NCBI RefSeq assembly: GCF_000474275.2
Contig: NZ_ATAE01000020.1
Span: forward strand, 1-64,000
Reading direction: 5' to 3'
Length of the DNA: 64,000 nt
DNA from: Alkalihalophilus marmarensis DSM 21297
Lineage (GTDB): Bacteria > Bacillota > Bacilli > Bacillales > Bacillaceae_D
Part shown: piece by piece, positions 7,800 through 17,898 of the stretch
Numbering within the stretch: the stretch's first letter is position 1
Layout of the letters: each line of letters begins with the position of its first letter
Program-made: the position numbers and the translations under genes
Notes under the pieces: model-generated
Seen by the model: the letters and a program-made list of their open reading frames with translations, nothing else
Databases searched by the model: none
What the model was told of the DNA's origin: nothing

Positions 7800-9326
7800 T
7801 TAAGTGATCGGCGCAGGATTAAATAGTGTTAGATCATTACTAATTCCCCACTGATCAGCCCATGTTTGTTTTCTGCCGCTTGCAACATCAAGGATAAAAT
7901 GAAATAATTCCCATCCTACTTCTTCAATCGTCGCTTCACCAGTTGCAATGGTACCGGCATTTATATCAATTAAGTCCTTCCATTCTTCCATTAATGAATT
8001 TCGCGTGGACACTTTAATCACTGGTGCCATTGAGAGGTTATATGGTGTACCTCTCCCTGTTGCAAACACCTGTAAGTGCATACCTGCAGCCAATTGCAAC
8101 GTTCCGCAGACAAAATCACTTGCTGGAGTGGCCGCAAAAAGCAGTCCTTTTTCCGTTGCTCTTTCTCCAGGCGGGATAACCCCTGAAATGGGACTTGTGC
8201 CTGATTTCACAACAGATCCTAACGATTTTTCCACAACATTTGAGAGCCCGCCTTTTTTATTACCTGGAGATGGATTCGCACTGCGGTCCGCTTCGCCTTT
8301 TTCTAAATAGGCATCATACCACTTCATCTCTTGAATAAGTGAGCGGCCTACCTCTTCATTTACTGCCCTTTCTGTTAATAGATGAATAGCATCTCTGACT
8401 TCTGTCACTTCAGAAAACATCACAGTTGCACCTGCCCGAACAAGTAAATCTGCTGCATATCCAATTGCCGGATTCGCTGTTACACCTGAGAATGCATCAC
8501 TTCCACCACACTGCAAACCTACGACTAAATCTTTCACAGGAATCGTTTCTCTGCGTCGTTCATTTAGCTTTTCTAACCTAACTTCAGCCATACGGCAAAT
8601 TTCTGACACCATCGCCTCAAATCCCGGCTGCTGTTGAAGTGATAAAATATTTGATGGCCCGCTTAATTGATCCGGCACAAGCTTCTCACACCCTAATCCT
8701 ACAACTAACACTTCTCCACCAAAATTAGGGTGAACGGCGATATGTTGAATGGTTCGGATTGGTATTTTTGCTTCAGGTGCACCAATCGCTACCCCGCAGC
8801 CATAAGCGTGATTTAGGGCCACAACATCATGAACATTTGGGTACTGTGGCAGAATGTCTTTTTTAATTTTCTCTACTGCATAATCTAGGACACCCGTTAC
8901 ACATTGTACGCTCGTAGTAATACCCAATATATTTTTGATTCCTGCTGTTCCATTTGTATTTCGATACCCTTCAAACGTGTAACCGTCAAGAGGCGGAAGG
9001 GGTTCGTTTTTTCGCGAAGCTATCGTCAAATGATCTAAATCGGGCGGTTTAGGCAAGTCTATTAATGACTCCTTTACCCAGCTTCCGGTCGGAATAGAAG
9101 ATAATGCATAGCCGATAATTTCCCCGTAACGTATAATTGGTTGATTTTGCTCGATGTCAAAAAGAGCCACTTTATGCCCTTGCGGAACAAATTCAATCAA
9201 CTCTAACCCACAGGTAAAGGCTGTTCCCTGTTTGAGGCCGCCTGAGTTTACAATAATCGCAACGTTATCATTCTCATGTACTTTAATATAAAGCGGGATG
9301 TCATCTACTTTTGTATGTACATCCAT
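7800..9326 (-). CDS. garD: Galactarate dehydratase
   Basis: UxaA/GarD-family enzyme that removes water from galactarate to give 5-dehydro-4-deoxyglucarate. An N-terminal SAF domain (about residues 5-90) precedes the large catalytic domain with conserved cysteines in HAYGCG, LGCEKL and [12 protein letters not shown]. The length, 508 residues, suits GarD. AAAGGAGAGG five bases before the ATG at 9326 decides the start; the frame is open to 9362 but without a ribosome site. It lies downstream of kdgD, the aldehyde dehydrogenase and broken gudD, so it would feed the same intermediate into the pathway and may now be its only working entry. Confidence 0.9.
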   Translation of the reverse strand: MDVHTKVDDIPLYIKVHENDNVAIIVNSGGLKQGTAFTCGLELIEFVPQGHKVALFDIEQNQPIIRYGEIIGYALSSIPTGSWVKESLIDLPKPPDLDHLTIASRKNEPLPPLDGYTFEGYRNTNGTAGIKNILGITTSVQCVTGVLDYAVEKIKKDILPQYPNVHDVVALNHAYGCGVAIGAPEAKIPIRTIQHIAVHPNFGGEVLVVGLGCEKLVPDQLSGPSNILSLQQQPGFEAMVSEICRMAEVRLEKLNERRRETIPVKDLVVGLQCGGSDAFSGVTANPAIGYAADLLVRAGATVMFSEVTEVRDAIHLLTERAVNEEVGRSLIQEMKWYDAYLEKGEADRSANPSPGNKKGGLSNVVEKSLGSVVKSGTSPISGVIPPGERATEKGLLFAATPASDFVCGTLQLAAGMHLQVFATGRGTPYNLSMAPVIKVSTRNSLMEEWKDLIDINAGTIATGEATIEEVGWELFHFILDVASGRKQTWADQWGISNDLTLFNPAPIT

Positions 9327-9358
9327 CCGAACCTCTCCTTTCATTTCCAAAATCTTAG

Positions 9359-9582
9359 TCAAAAAGCAGGTTGATTGACTGGCCAGCTCGGCTTCTTACC
9401 TGTTAACACTTCATCGATCCCCATTGCAGCATGCAGCGCCATTCTTTCTTTGGCATCCTTTGTTAGAGCTGCACTGTGAGGAGTCACTATCACATTATCT
9501 AGGCTAAACAATACCCTTTTTCCATTAAATATGAAGCGCCGACGTCTGAAACACCTTTTGCAATCACTACTTTATAGCCCAC
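9359..9582 (-). pseudogene. Collapsed D-2-hydroxyacid (phosphoglycerate-type) dehydrogenase
   Basis: A good ribosome site (GGAGG) and a GTG at 9582 start MGYKVVIAKGVSDVGASYL, the N-terminus of an SerA-like dehydrogenase. After about 24 codons the sequence jumps, in another frame, to VIVTPHSAALTKDAKERM and ends [11 protein letters not shown] at a stop at 9359-9361; TPHSAA is the C-terminal catalytic-region motif of that family. About 250 internal codons are missing and the junction is out of frame, so no enzyme can be made. The remnant sits exactly between gudD and garD, so the ancestral operon had a dehydrogenase here. Confidence 0.8.
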
Positions 9583-9594
9583 AGCCTCATCCTC

Positions 9595-10958
9595 CTACTC
9601 TCGAACGAGACATGGGCGTTTATTGTCAAACTTCCAACCTGGGATCAAATACTGCATCGCGATTGAATCATCACGCACCCCAAGACCCTCTCTTTTATAA
9701 AGCTCATGCGCTTCTTCAATCTGATCAAAATCTACCTCTACCCCTAAACCTGGAGCGTTTGGAACATCGACTTTCCCATCTTTAATTTGGAACGGGTTTT
9801 TCGTAAGATACTGCCCATCTTGCCAAATCCAATGCGTATCAATTGCCGTGATCTCACCAGGTGCAGCAGCTGCAACATGTGTAAACATGGCAAGGGAAAT
9901 ATCAAAGTGATTATTAGAGTGTGAGCCCCATGTTAAGCCCCAATCGTGGCACATTTGAGCGACACGTACCGAGCCTTGCATCGTCCAAAAATGTGGGTCG
10001 GCTAATGGAATATCGACTGATTGTAAAGTAATAGAATGCCCCATCTGTCTCCAGTCCGTAGCAATCATATTTGTGGCTGTTTTTAACCCGGTTGCCCGTC
10101 TGAATTCTGCCATAACCTCACGGGCGGAATAGCCATTTTCTGCGCCACATGGATCTTCTGCATAAGCGAGCACATCATGTTTATCACGACATAGTTCAAT
10201 CGCTTCAGCTAGAGACCAGGCACCGTTTGGATCAAGTGTAATTCTTGCCTTTGGAAAACGCTCGGCAAGGGCTGTCACTGCTTTCATTTCTTCTTCACCA
10301 GATAAAACTCCGCCCTTTAGTTTAAAATCATTAAACCCGTAGCGTTCATGAGCAGCTTCAGCTAAACGAACGATAGCCTCTGGTGTCATCGCTTCTTCGT
10401 GACGAAGACACGCATCCATTCATCCTTATTGTCAAGATTACTTAAGTATGGCAGGTCTGTTTTCGTTCGGTCTCCTATATAAAACAAGTAACCTAGCATT
10501 TCAACTTGATCACGCTGCTTCCCTTCTCCGAGCAATTCGGCTACTGGCACGCCTAAATGTTTCCCGAGTAAATCTAGAAATGCAGACTCTAAAGCAGTAA
10601 TCGCATGTATGGTAATGCGCAAATCAAATGTCTGCAGACCGCGGCCGGCTGAATCACGATCAGCAAATTGATGCCGAATGACGTTTAAAATGGAATTGTA
10701 GGTGGCTATCGATTTTCCAACAATTAATGGTGCTGCATCTTCAATTGTTTTTCGAATGCCTTCTCCTCCAGGAACTTCGCCCACCCCAATATTGCCAGCG
10801 CTATCTTTTAATATGACAATGTTTCTAGTGAAAAACGGGCTGTGTGCTCCGCTTAAATTTAATAGCATACTATCATGACCTGCTACAGGAATGACCTTTA
10901 CCTCACTTACAACCGGAGTAGATGTAGCTTTTTCTTCTTTAACTTGTTCAATATGCAT
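9595..10958 (-). pseudogene. gudD: Glucarate dehydratase broken by a 2-bp frameshift
   Basis: Two overlapping frames together encode a full enolase-superfamily glucarate dehydratase. The first, from ATG 10958 (AAAGGTGGG upstream), runs from MHIEQVKEE to NKDEWMR and then out of frame to a stop near 10386. The second continues [14 protein letters not shown] through the KLKGG, LDPNGAW and SHSNNH motifs (catalytic Lys, metal-binding Asp region, catalytic His) to the end at 9595. The family reading MRLRHEE is restored by removing one GT from CGTGTCTTCG, i.e. one AC of ACAC at 10408-10411. All other key residues look intact, so the break is recent, or a sequencing error. Confidence 0.88.
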
Positions 10959-11049
10959 CTTAATCCCACCTTTATAGAGTGTATAAATAGATTGATAGAC
11001 TGATTCAAGCGCGACCACCAGAATGATTAATTCTAGTGGTCACGCTCCT

Positions 11050-12513
11050 TTATTTAACAAATACAGTTTTAATTGAAGTGAAGAACTCTTTCGCTGCCTG
11101 CCCTTGCTCACGAGAGTGCGAGCTTGATTGCTTCATTCCGCCAAACGGAGCTTGCAGCTCAACTCCAGCACTTTCTGAATTCACACGGACAAGTCCCGCT
11201 TCCATCTCATCCACAAAGGAAAGCATCTGTTGGATATTTGTTGTAAAGATGGAGGCACTTAACCCAAACTCCACGTCATTTGCCACTTTAATCGCATCTT
11301 CTAAGTGATTCACTTGAATAAGGGCAATGACAGGTCCGAAAATTTCTTCTTGAGCAATCGTCATATCAGGTGAAACATTTTCAAAAATGGTAGGCTCTAC
11401 AAAATAACCTTTATCAAATACTTCCCCTTTTAATCTGTCCCCACCAGCAATGAGTGCAGCTCCTTCTTCTTTTCCTTTTTCAATGTAGTGAAGTACCGTA
11501 TTTAACTGATTTTCACTTGCAGAAGGGCCCATCCACACATTCTCACTAAGACCATCACCTACTGTAATTTCAGCTGTTTTTGCGAGCAGTTTCTCCTTAA
11601 ATTTTTCATACACGTCAGCTTCCACTATGACTCTGCTTGTTGCGGTACATTTCTGGCCTGTTGAACGGAATGCCCCGCTGATCGTTGCTTCAACAGCTAG
11701 ATTCAGATCTGCATCTTTTGCTACGATCACAGGATTTTTACCGCCCATCTCAAGCTGGTACTTTGCTCCGCGAGCAAGACAGCCTTGGCCGATACCTTTT
11801 CCGACTGTATTTGATCCAGTAAACGTAATCCCAGCCACATCCGGATGATCTGTTAATGCCTGGCCGATCACAGAGCCAGAACCTGTAACTAAGTTCACTA
11901 CTCCTTTAGGAAATCCTGCTTCTTCTAAACATTCCACTACTTTTGCACATGTCACAGCTGCCTCTTGAGCCGGCTTTATGACGACTGCATTGCCATAAAT
12001 TAAGGCTGGGGCCATTTTCCATAATGGGATCGCGACCGGAAAATTCCACGGTGTAATCACACCAACAACACCTAATGGAGCTCTTTTTGTAAACATGAGG
12101 GCACTTGGGTCTGTAGAAGGAATAACGTCCCCTTCGCTGCGCAGACCTTCCCCGGCATAATATCTGAGAATTGCCACACCACGAGCGGTTTCTCCTTTCG
12201 CTTCCGGTAAGGTTTTGCCCATCTCGCGAGTCATACATTCTGCGATTTCATCTAATTTGTTTTCTAAAATGTCTGCTGCCTTAAATAAGTACGCGCCTCG
12301 CTCATTTCCGGAGAGCTTTCTCCAAGCTTTCTGAGCTTGTTTAGCGGCCTTTACTGCATCATTGAGTTCTTCTTTTGTAGACATTTGAATCGCACCCACA
12401 ACATCATCGGTATTAGCTGGGTTGAGGTTCGTTTTCACTTCTCCGCTTACTGATGCAACCCATTCACCATTTACAAAATTTAAGTACGTCTTATTTTTTG
12501 TTTCAACTGTCAT
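11050..12513 (-). CDS. Alpha-ketoglutarate semialdehyde dehydrogenase
   Basis: NAD(P)-dependent aldehyde dehydrogenase of 487 residues, close in length to B. subtilis YcbD (GucD). It oxidises 2,5-dioxopentanoate to 2-oxoglutarate, the last step of glucarate/galactarate breakdown. The catalytic cysteine is in GQKCTA, the general-base glutamate in LEMGGKNP, and the cofactor fold shows [20 protein letters not shown] precedes the ATG. It follows kdgD by 32 bases and precedes broken gudD, so it belongs to the hexarate operon. Confidence 0.92.
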   Translation of the reverse strand: MTVETKNKTYLNFVNGEWVASVSGEVKTNLNPANTDDVVGAIQMSTKEELNDAVKAAKQAQKAWRKLSGNERGAYLFKAADILENKLDEIAECMTREMGKTLPEAKGETARGVAILRYYAGEGLRSEGDVIPSTDPSALMFTKRAPLGVVGVITPWNFPVAIPLWKMAPALIYGNAVVIKPAQEAAVTCAKVVECLEEAGFPKGVVNLVTGSGSVIGQALTDHPDVAGITFTGSNTVGKGIGQGCLARGAKYQLEMGGKNPVIVAKDADLNLAVEATISGAFRSTGQKCTATSRVIVEADVYEKFKEKLLAKTAEITVGDGLSENVWMGPSASENQLNTVLHYIEKGKEEGAALIAGGDRLKGEVFDKGYFVEPTIFENVSPDMTIAQEEIFGPVIALIQVNHLEDAIKVANDVEFGLSASIFTTNIQQMLSFVDEMEAGLVRVNSESAGVELQAPFGGMKQSSSHSREQGQAAKEFFTSIKTVFVK

Positions 12514-12545
12514 GAAATATAATCCTCCTTCTTTTTTAAATAGAT

Positions 12546-13484
12546 TTATAGATTGGAGATTTCTTTTTGTTCTGCAGGATATTTTTCTAAAGCTTTCTTA
12601 ATAATTTTGCTTAGTGTTTCGTAATGATCGCTTTCTACAGCAATACATGGCGGTCTTACTGAATTCTCTACTGGGAAGCCCTGAATGTTCATTCCAGCCT
12701 TAATCAATGAAACAGCATATCCTTTTCTCGCTTTTCTAATTGAATTGATCGGCAGTAATACATTTACATAAATATCATTGACGACATCCTCGTTGCCTTC
12801 TTTAAGTGCGTCAAAGAAAAGGCGTGAAATATGTGGCATGTAGTTTGACATCGCTGATGAGTAAGAATTAAATCCGATTTTTGCATAAGCAGGCATTGTA
12901 ATCTCAGCAAACGGCATTCCATTTAACCATTCCAATCGGTCACCAATTGTTTGAACGAGCTCTAAATTCAACTCCATATTACCCAGACCGTCTTTTAACC
13001 CTACAATTTGAGGGAATTCATCAACTAAACGTTGGAGTGTGTCAAGATTAACAATTGCATTGTCACGGTTATAAAGAATCGCGTCTAGCTCACTTTCTTT
13101 GACAATGGCTTTGTAGTACTGATATAGTCCTTCTTGCTCCCCGTCAATAAGGTATGGAGGTAAAATTAAGTATCCATCTGCCCCAAGATCCTCAGACAGC
13201 TTAACTAATTCAATTGCATCGGTGATGTTGCCGCCAACACCTGTGTAGACAGGAACTCTGCCAGCAGTCGTTTCAATCGCAACCTCAACCATCATCTGAT
13301 ATTCTGCTCGACTGATCGCATGAAATTCACCAGAACCGCAAGCAATAAATATAGAGCTGAGTCCTTCATTTATTAGAAAATCGATATTTACTGCAAGGGC
13401 CTTCTCGTCAATTGTGCCTTTTTCATTGAAAGGGGCTGTTGGGAACCCAAGAATACCTGTAGGGAATTTTTTTCTAGAATTCAT
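12546..13484 (-). CDS. kdgD: 5-dehydro-4-deoxyglucarate dehydratase
   Basis: DapA-superfamily TIM barrel of 312 residues. It dehydrates and decarboxylates 5-dehydro-4-deoxyglucarate to 2,5-dioxopentanoate. The Schiff-base lysine is in GLKDGLG and the partner tyrosine in LYNRDN; ACGSGEF replaces the GTTGE of dihydrodipicolinate synthase, as expected for KdgD. AGGAGATGAAG precedes the ATG. It is the first gene after the TTGTnnnACAA operator at 13517-13531 and probably heads a transcript with the aldehyde dehydrogenase, gudD, garD and permease genes. Confidence 0.92.
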   Translation of the reverse strand: MNSRKKFPTGILGFPTAPFNEKGTIDEKALAVNIDFLINEGLSSIFIACGSGEFHAISRAEYQMMVEVAIETTAGRVPVYTGVGGNITDAIELVKLSEDLGADGYLILPPYLIDGEQEGLYQYYKAIVKESELDAILYNRDNAIVNLDTLQRLVDEFPQIVGLKDGLGNMELNLELVQTIGDRLEWLNGMPFAEITMPAYAKIGFNSYSSAMSNYMPHISRLFFDALKEGNEDVVNDIYVNVLLPINSIRKARKGYAVSLIKAGMNIQGFPVENSVRPPCIAVESDHYETLSKIIKKALEKYPAEQKEISNL

Positions 13485-13516
13485 CTCTTCATCTCCTATT
13501 ATTTGTTTTATGATTT

Positions 13517-13531
13517 AATTGTCTTACAAAT
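13517..13531. promoter_or_regulatory. GntR/FadR-type operator upstream of kdgD
   Basis: AATTGTCTTACAAAT contains TTGTnnnACAA, matching the FadR-subfamily consensus TnGTnnnACnA. It lies 33 bp before the kdgD start. Two almost identical sites (17808-17822 and 18653-18667) precede the UxuA-like gene and the regulator gene, which argues that the linked GntR protein binds all three. Confidence 0.78.
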
Positions 13532-13575
13532 AACCTCAAAATTTTTTGCCCTAATTCTAGCTATAATTAATCTGT

Positions 13576-14604
13576 TTATTCTTCTGCATACAGCTCCTCA
13601 TAATAGGCTTCTGTTTCCTGCATATAGCTTGCAGCCTCTTCTGGACTCATATAAGTTGGTGCTACTAAATATTTTTCAGCTTCTGCGCGGTACTCATCAT
13701 TAGAAGCTACAGTCTCTACTGCATTTGTAAAGATTTCAACTACCTCTTCTGGTGTGTCAGATGGGAAGCCGAAGAAGAAAAACTTCTCGAAACTGCTATC
13801 GACACCTTGTTCAACAAAAGTAGGTACATCAGGCATTAAGTCAGATCTTTCAGCTGCCATAATTCCAAGCGTCCTCATATCACCCGACTCTACGTACTCT
13901 TGAACTAATCCTAATGAAGTTGGAACGATATCAATATGCCCTCCAAGCAAGGCAGCTATTTTATCGGCTGCGCCGCCCACATCAACAATATTCAGCTCAA
14001 TGCCTTGGTCTTGCTCAAGTGCTAACAGCTGCAAGTGAGTAAAACCGCCAACTTCAGTTGCAATCGACACTTCATTTGGGTTTTCACGAGCATAATCTAC
14101 TAAGTCCTGTAAGTCTTCAAATGGAGAATCACTGTTGACCATGAACGTATTTCCTTCATCTAAGATCGGGATGCCAGCTAGTTTAAAATCATCATAACTA
14201 AAGTCAACCAACCCCAAGATCTTGTTTAGAAGTAATGAATTGTGGAAGAACAAGACTGTTTGTCCATCTGCAGCAGAATCTAGCACTTCACGAGCTCCAA
14301 CTGTTCCACCTGCCCCTGTCACATTTGAAATGACAACTGGCTGCCCAAGTTCTTGCTCCAAATATTTAGCAAATGTTCTAGCGTTAATATCTGTGTCGCC
14401 GCCAGCACCGGCAGGAACGACAACGGTGATTGGACCTGTTGGATAGTTAGACGCAGCGGCTTCCGAACTACTTCCCTGCTCTCCGTTTCCTGATGATTCA
14501 CTTGCCTCACCAGATCCACCCTCACTAGAACAGCCTACGATCACAGCACTTAGAAATAAAACAGCGAACATAAGTACAAGCTTTTTCATATAACCTTTCA
14601 TCAT
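13576..14604 (-). CDS. tctC: Tripartite tricarboxylate transporter substrate-binding lipoprotein
   Basis: Bug/TctC-family binding protein of 342 residues. The signal peptide ends in a lipobox with Cys25 (VIVGC), followed by a Ser/Gly/Glu linker, and the mature part begins YPTGPITVVVPAGAGGDTD, the typical ligand-loop region. GGGGAGG lies before the paired ATGs. It is the third gene of a tctBAC run and delivers a carboxylate to the TctAB membrane pair. Its setting suggests glucarate, galactarate or a uronate as ligand rather than citrate (inference). Confidence 0.9.
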   Translation of the reverse strand: MMKGYMKKLVLMFAVLFLSAVIVGCSSEGGSGEASESSGNGEQGSSSEAAASNYPTGPITVVVPAGAGGDTDINARTFAKYLEQELGQPVVISNVTGAGGTVGAREVLDSAADGQTVLFFHNSLLLNKILGLVDFSYDDFKLAGIPILDEGNTFMVNSDSPFEDLQDLVDYARENPNEVSIATEVGGFTHLQLLALEQDQGIELNIVDVGGAADKIAALLGGHIDIVPTSLGLVQEYVESGDMRTLGIMAAERSDLMPDVPTFVEQGVDSSFEKFFFFGFPSDTPEEVVEIFTNAVETVASNDEYRAEAEKYLVAPTYMSPEEAASYMQETEAYYEELYAEE

Positions 14605-14661
14605 ACAACCTCCCCAATTGTTCTTATCTATCTTAATAGAGTTACTCTATTAAAATCTTAA

Positions 14662-16173
14662 TTAGATTCCTGTATTAATTCCGCCAGCCTCATCTAGTTT
14701 TTTCTTTTTGTACGTATCTCTTAACTTAAATACAATGGATAAAACAGCGAGGATCAGAAAGACTGCTGCGATCGGCTGAGTAAGAAATGGAATAAAATCT
14801 CCTTGAGAATACATTAAGCCACGACGCAAATTCGTTTCAACAAGCGGTCCAAGGATAAATCCAAGAATGATCGGTGCAATCGGAAATTTATATTTAATGA
14901 GTAAATAACCAAGGATCCCAAAGAATAACAATGCCGCAGCATCGAACATTCTGTTGTTTACGCCAATGGCCCCTACTACACATAAAACGAGAATGATCGG
15001 TAACAAAATGTATTTAGGTATACTTAGGATTTTCGTAAAGAACCTCATTCCATAATAGAGAAAAGCAACCATCGCAATATTAGCAATAATTAAAGCGATG
15101 AAGATCCCATACACTACATCCCCGTTATTTTGAAATAACAGCGGTCCTGGAGTGAGGCCATGAATGACTAACCCGCCTAGTAAAAGGGCTGTAACCGTAT
15201 CTCCTGGTATCCCTAGAGCAATTAACGGTACAAGCGCTCCGCCGACTGCAGCATTATTAGCTGACTCTGATGCAACAACACCATCAGGGGTGCCCTTCCC
15301 AAATTCCTCTGGATTTTTAGAACGGTTTTTCGCTGTTACATAAGCAATTATATTAGCTGTTCCACCGCCAATACCGGGCAGAATCCCTATCCCTGTTCCT
15401 ATAAAACTTGACCTTAGCCCATTCCAACCCTGCTTAAAGAAATCTTTAACCGAAAAACCGAAGCCTTTCATTTTGTAATCAACGGACTTCCCTTTTGAAA
15501 TTTTCCGTTCGGACGCTTTGATAATCTCTGCTACAGCAAACAGTCCAATCAGCACTGGCAAGATATTAAAGCCGGCATCGAGGGCACTATAACCGAACGT
15601 GAACCTAGGAAACGCATCAATTGGTGCAGATCCGACCATCGCTAGTGCAATTCCTAATAATCCGGCGATCAGCCCTTTGACAAGTGAATTACCTGCAAGA
15701 CTAGAAATCATCGTTAATGCAAATATCGTAATGGCAAAATATTCGTAAGGTCCAAATTTCAATGCAATCGTTGCTAGCGGCGGTGATAAGAGCATTAAAA
15801 TGATAATACTTAATAAACCACCTAAAAATGAGAAGAGAATTGCATACCCAAACGCTTTACCCGCTTCTCCTTTTCTAGCCATCGGATATCCATCAAATGT
15901 CGTTGCGATTGAAGATGGTGTGCCTGGCAGTTTAAGTAGGATAGCAGGAATGAGCCCGCCTGAAATCCCCCCTATATACAAACCCATCAATATAGCCATG
16001 CCTTCCATTGGACTCATCCCAAACGTCATCGGAAGAACGATCGCGATGGCCATCGTTGCTGTTAAGCCTGGTATAGAGCCAAATACTAATCCTACTGCCG
16101 TTCCAAGTAAGATTAATAATATCGTTGATAAAGTCATGACTTCAGAAAAGCCTTGCATGAAAAGATCAAACAC
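14662..16173 (-). CDS. tctA: Tripartite tricarboxylate transporter large membrane subunit
   Basis: TctA-type protein of 503 residues with about 11-12 helices. It shows the family hallmarks GSIPGLTATMAIAIVLP near residues 32-48 and the matching second-half GIGILPGIGGGTAN motif. It should form the proton- or sodium-coupled channel with TctB and work with TctC. The start is a GTG after AAGGGGGTGAGAAG. It begins 12 bases after tctB and is followed by tctC. Confidence 0.93.
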   Translation of the reverse strand: MFDLFMQGFSEVMTLSTILLILLGTAVGLVFGSIPGLTATMAIAIVLPMTFGMSPMEGMAILMGLYIGGISGGLIPAILLKLPGTPSSIATTFDGYPMARKGEAGKAFGYAILFSFLGGLLSIIILMLLSPPLATIALKFGPYEYFAITIFALTMISSLAGNSLVKGLIAGLLGIALAMVGSAPIDAFPRFTFGYSALDAGFNILPVLIGLFAVAEIIKASERKISKGKSVDYKMKGFGFSVKDFFKQGWNGLRSSFIGTGIGILPGIGGGTANIIAYVTAKNRSKNPEEFGKGTPDGVVASESANNAAVGGALVPLIALGIPGDTVTALLLGGLVIHGLTPGPLLFQNNGDVVYGIFIALIIANIAMVAFLYYGMRFFTKILSIPKYILLPIILVLCVVGAIGVNNRMFDAAALLFFGILGYLLIKYKFPIAPIILGFILGPLVETNLRRGLMYSQGDFIPFLTQPIAAVFLILAVLSIVFKLRDTYKKKKLDEAGGINTGI

Positions 16174-16185
16174 CTTCTCACCCCC

Positions 16186-16686
16186 TTATCCTAAAATCCC
16201 TGCTGGAAGTCTTAAGTAAAAAATGTTCTTGAAACAATAATAGATAACACCAGATGAAATGACAGAGATCACTAAAAATAGTACGATTCTTCTTTGTGAT
16301 TTTTCAGCCAATATATACATCTGTAAAAATAAGTAGACGACTGTCATAAGCAAAAATCCAATGATTGGAATGAGCGCAACATACCCAATTAATAATCCAA
16401 TTGTTAGTAAAACCGACTTTTTACTTATTGGCACGCTCTGATCAGCCTCAGTATCCTCATCACTCTCTTCCTCTGCTTGGGCAGCAGGATTTTTTTGTTT
16501 TCTTATCGAGGTAATAAGCATGATAAAGCTAAGGATAAATAACCCTCCAGCTACTAATCTTGGAGCAAAATCTGCTCCTATCGCTGAAACAGTCATTTGT
16601 TGAATATTGTATGTGGCGATAAACATTAGCACTGAAACCGCTAATAAGAAAACGCTTGCAAAAGCATCTTGATTTCGTTGGATCAT
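16186..16686 (-). CDS. tctB: Tripartite tricarboxylate transporter small membrane subunit
   Basis: TctB-type protein of 166 residues with four hydrophobic segments and an acidic cytoplasmic loop (EEESDEDTEAD) between helices 2 and 3. TctB sequences are poorly conserved; the call rests on size, topology and its fixed place before tctA. GGGGGAGG precedes the ATG. It lies 28 bases after the UxuA-like gene, suggesting one transcript. Confidence 0.88.
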   Translation of the reverse strand: MIQRNQDAFASVFLLAVSVLMFIATYNIQQMTVSAIGADFAPRLVAGGLFILSFIMLITSIRKQKNPAAQAEEESDEDTEADQSVPISKKSVLLTIGLLIGYVALIPIIGFLLMTVVYLFLQMYILAEKSQRRIVLFLVISVISSGVIYYCFKNIFYLRLPAGILG

Positions 16687-16714
16687 CGCATCCTCCCCCT
16701 CTCACTCTATTATG

Positions 16715-17728
16715 CTACCCTTCAAATTCTACTAAAGCTGCTAACAATGCTTTAATATATCCAATCGAATACGCAAAGCCGACACTTCCATAACTCCAGC
16801 CAATATTCGAATGAGCCCAATTCCCGTCAAGGTCTGGGTTATCTCCTTCCATCATTGGTACGTGGTCTGGGTTTAAGCAGCCATTGTATCCAACTTTTCT
16901 AAGTTCTAATAAAATCTTATACATATTCATATCACCATCATCTAAGAGAGCTTCTTCAAATGCTCCTGCTGTAGGCAAGGAACCACGCACATTTCGAAAA
17001 TGAACTAGAAAGATGCGGTCTTTTCTGCCGTATTGATTAATTTCATTCAATACAAGAGGGCTCCCACCTTCTTCTGCCCTCGTACCTACGCAATAGATAT
17101 AGCCTACATTTTTGCTTGGGAATTCATCCATGATCCTGCGGTATCCAAGTCCACCGAAGGGAGTATCATGATTAGGCGAATCCGATGGGTGCATCCCTAA
17201 ATTCACATCGTAGTCTTCACAAGCTGGCACCAGGTCAGCGTAGGCCGCTCTAAAACGTGACCACCATTTTTCATGCTCTTCTAAAGTTGGTGTTACATAA
17301 GGTTCTTTTTGAAAGCCTAAGCTTTCTCCTCTAGCAATGGCACCGCCTCGCTGCCTGGCTTGATAGCTTTTTGTCATATAATTGTATGTATCTCCTGCAA
17401 ATCGCTGTCTGACAATCTTAATACCGGCCTCACCGAAAACTTTTATAGCTTTAACGGAATTTTCAAGCTCCAGCTCACTTTCATCGTCTTCATTCATAAA
17501 GCGCTCGGAGAGATCCGGAAGCGTCACTCTGTTTGCATCTAAACCGAATGAGCGAACCCGTTTTTTCATCTTAAGTACCGCATCTAAATCAGGAAAACCT
17601 TGTTCTTTCACTCCAGGAAAAGAAGAACCTGTACCAAAGTCCACACAATCAACACCAAGCTGGCACATTTGTCTCAATTCTGCGTCTGTTAAATCAAATT
17701 TAGTCGTAGTAACCGATACTTTCATCAT
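16715..17728 (-). CDS. UxuA-like (mannonate dehydratase family) TIM-barrel protein
   Basis: A 337-residue protein resembling mannonate dehydratase UxuA. It keeps HFRNV, NPDHVPMMEG and a GMHPSDSPN motif in the place where UxuA usually has HPDDPP; these carry metal-binding and catalytic residues. The usual product in UxuA is 2-keto-3-deoxygluconate. The changed HPSDSP motif and its place between a GntR gene and tctBAC in a hexarate island leave the substrate open. The frame is open to 17743, but GGAG nine bases before the ATG at 17728 favours the shorter form. Confidence 0.75.
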   Translation of the reverse strand: MMKVSVTTTKFDLTDAELRQMCQLGVDCVDFGTGSSFPGVKEQGFPDLDAVLKMKKRVRSFGLDANRVTLPDLSERFMNEDDESELELENSVKAIKVFGEAGIKIVRQRFAGDTYNYMTKSYQARQRGGAIARGESLGFQKEPYVTPTLEEHEKWWSRFRAAYADLVPACEDYDVNLGMHPSDSPNHDTPFGGLGYRRIMDEFPSKNVGYIYCVGTRAEEGGSPLVLNEINQYGRKDRIFLVHFRNVRGSLPTAGAFEEALLDDGDMNMYKILLELRKVGYNGCLNPDHVPMMEGDNPDLDGNWAHSNIGWSYGSVGFAYSIGYIKALLAALVEFEG

Positions 17729-17807
17729 ATTGGTCATCTCCATTCAGATAAGAATACGCTTACATAGTTTTGAATGATATTCGATTCAGCTATTTGTTTG
17801 TTGTTTT

Positions 17808-17837
17808 AATTGTAAGACAAATGAATTTATAAGTCAA
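17808..17837 (-). promoter_or_regulatory. Promoter of the UxuA-tct operon with overlapping GntR operator
   Basis: On the minus strand TTGACT (17832-17837) and TACAAT (17809-17814) are 17 bases apart. The operator AATTGTAAGACAAAT (17808-17822) covers the -10 box, so bound regulator would block polymerase directly. This gives simple induction by a hexarate-derived ligand (inference). Confidence 0.8.
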
Positions 17838-17898
17838 TATTGAATTTTCAAAAAATATAGATTTTAAAATTTGCCAAATAATGATTAAAAGGTAACCA

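Noticed and set aside
9531-9785. Plus-strand frame opposite gudD and the dehydrogenase scar
   Set aside because: It is antisense to recognisable remnants and has no start signals.
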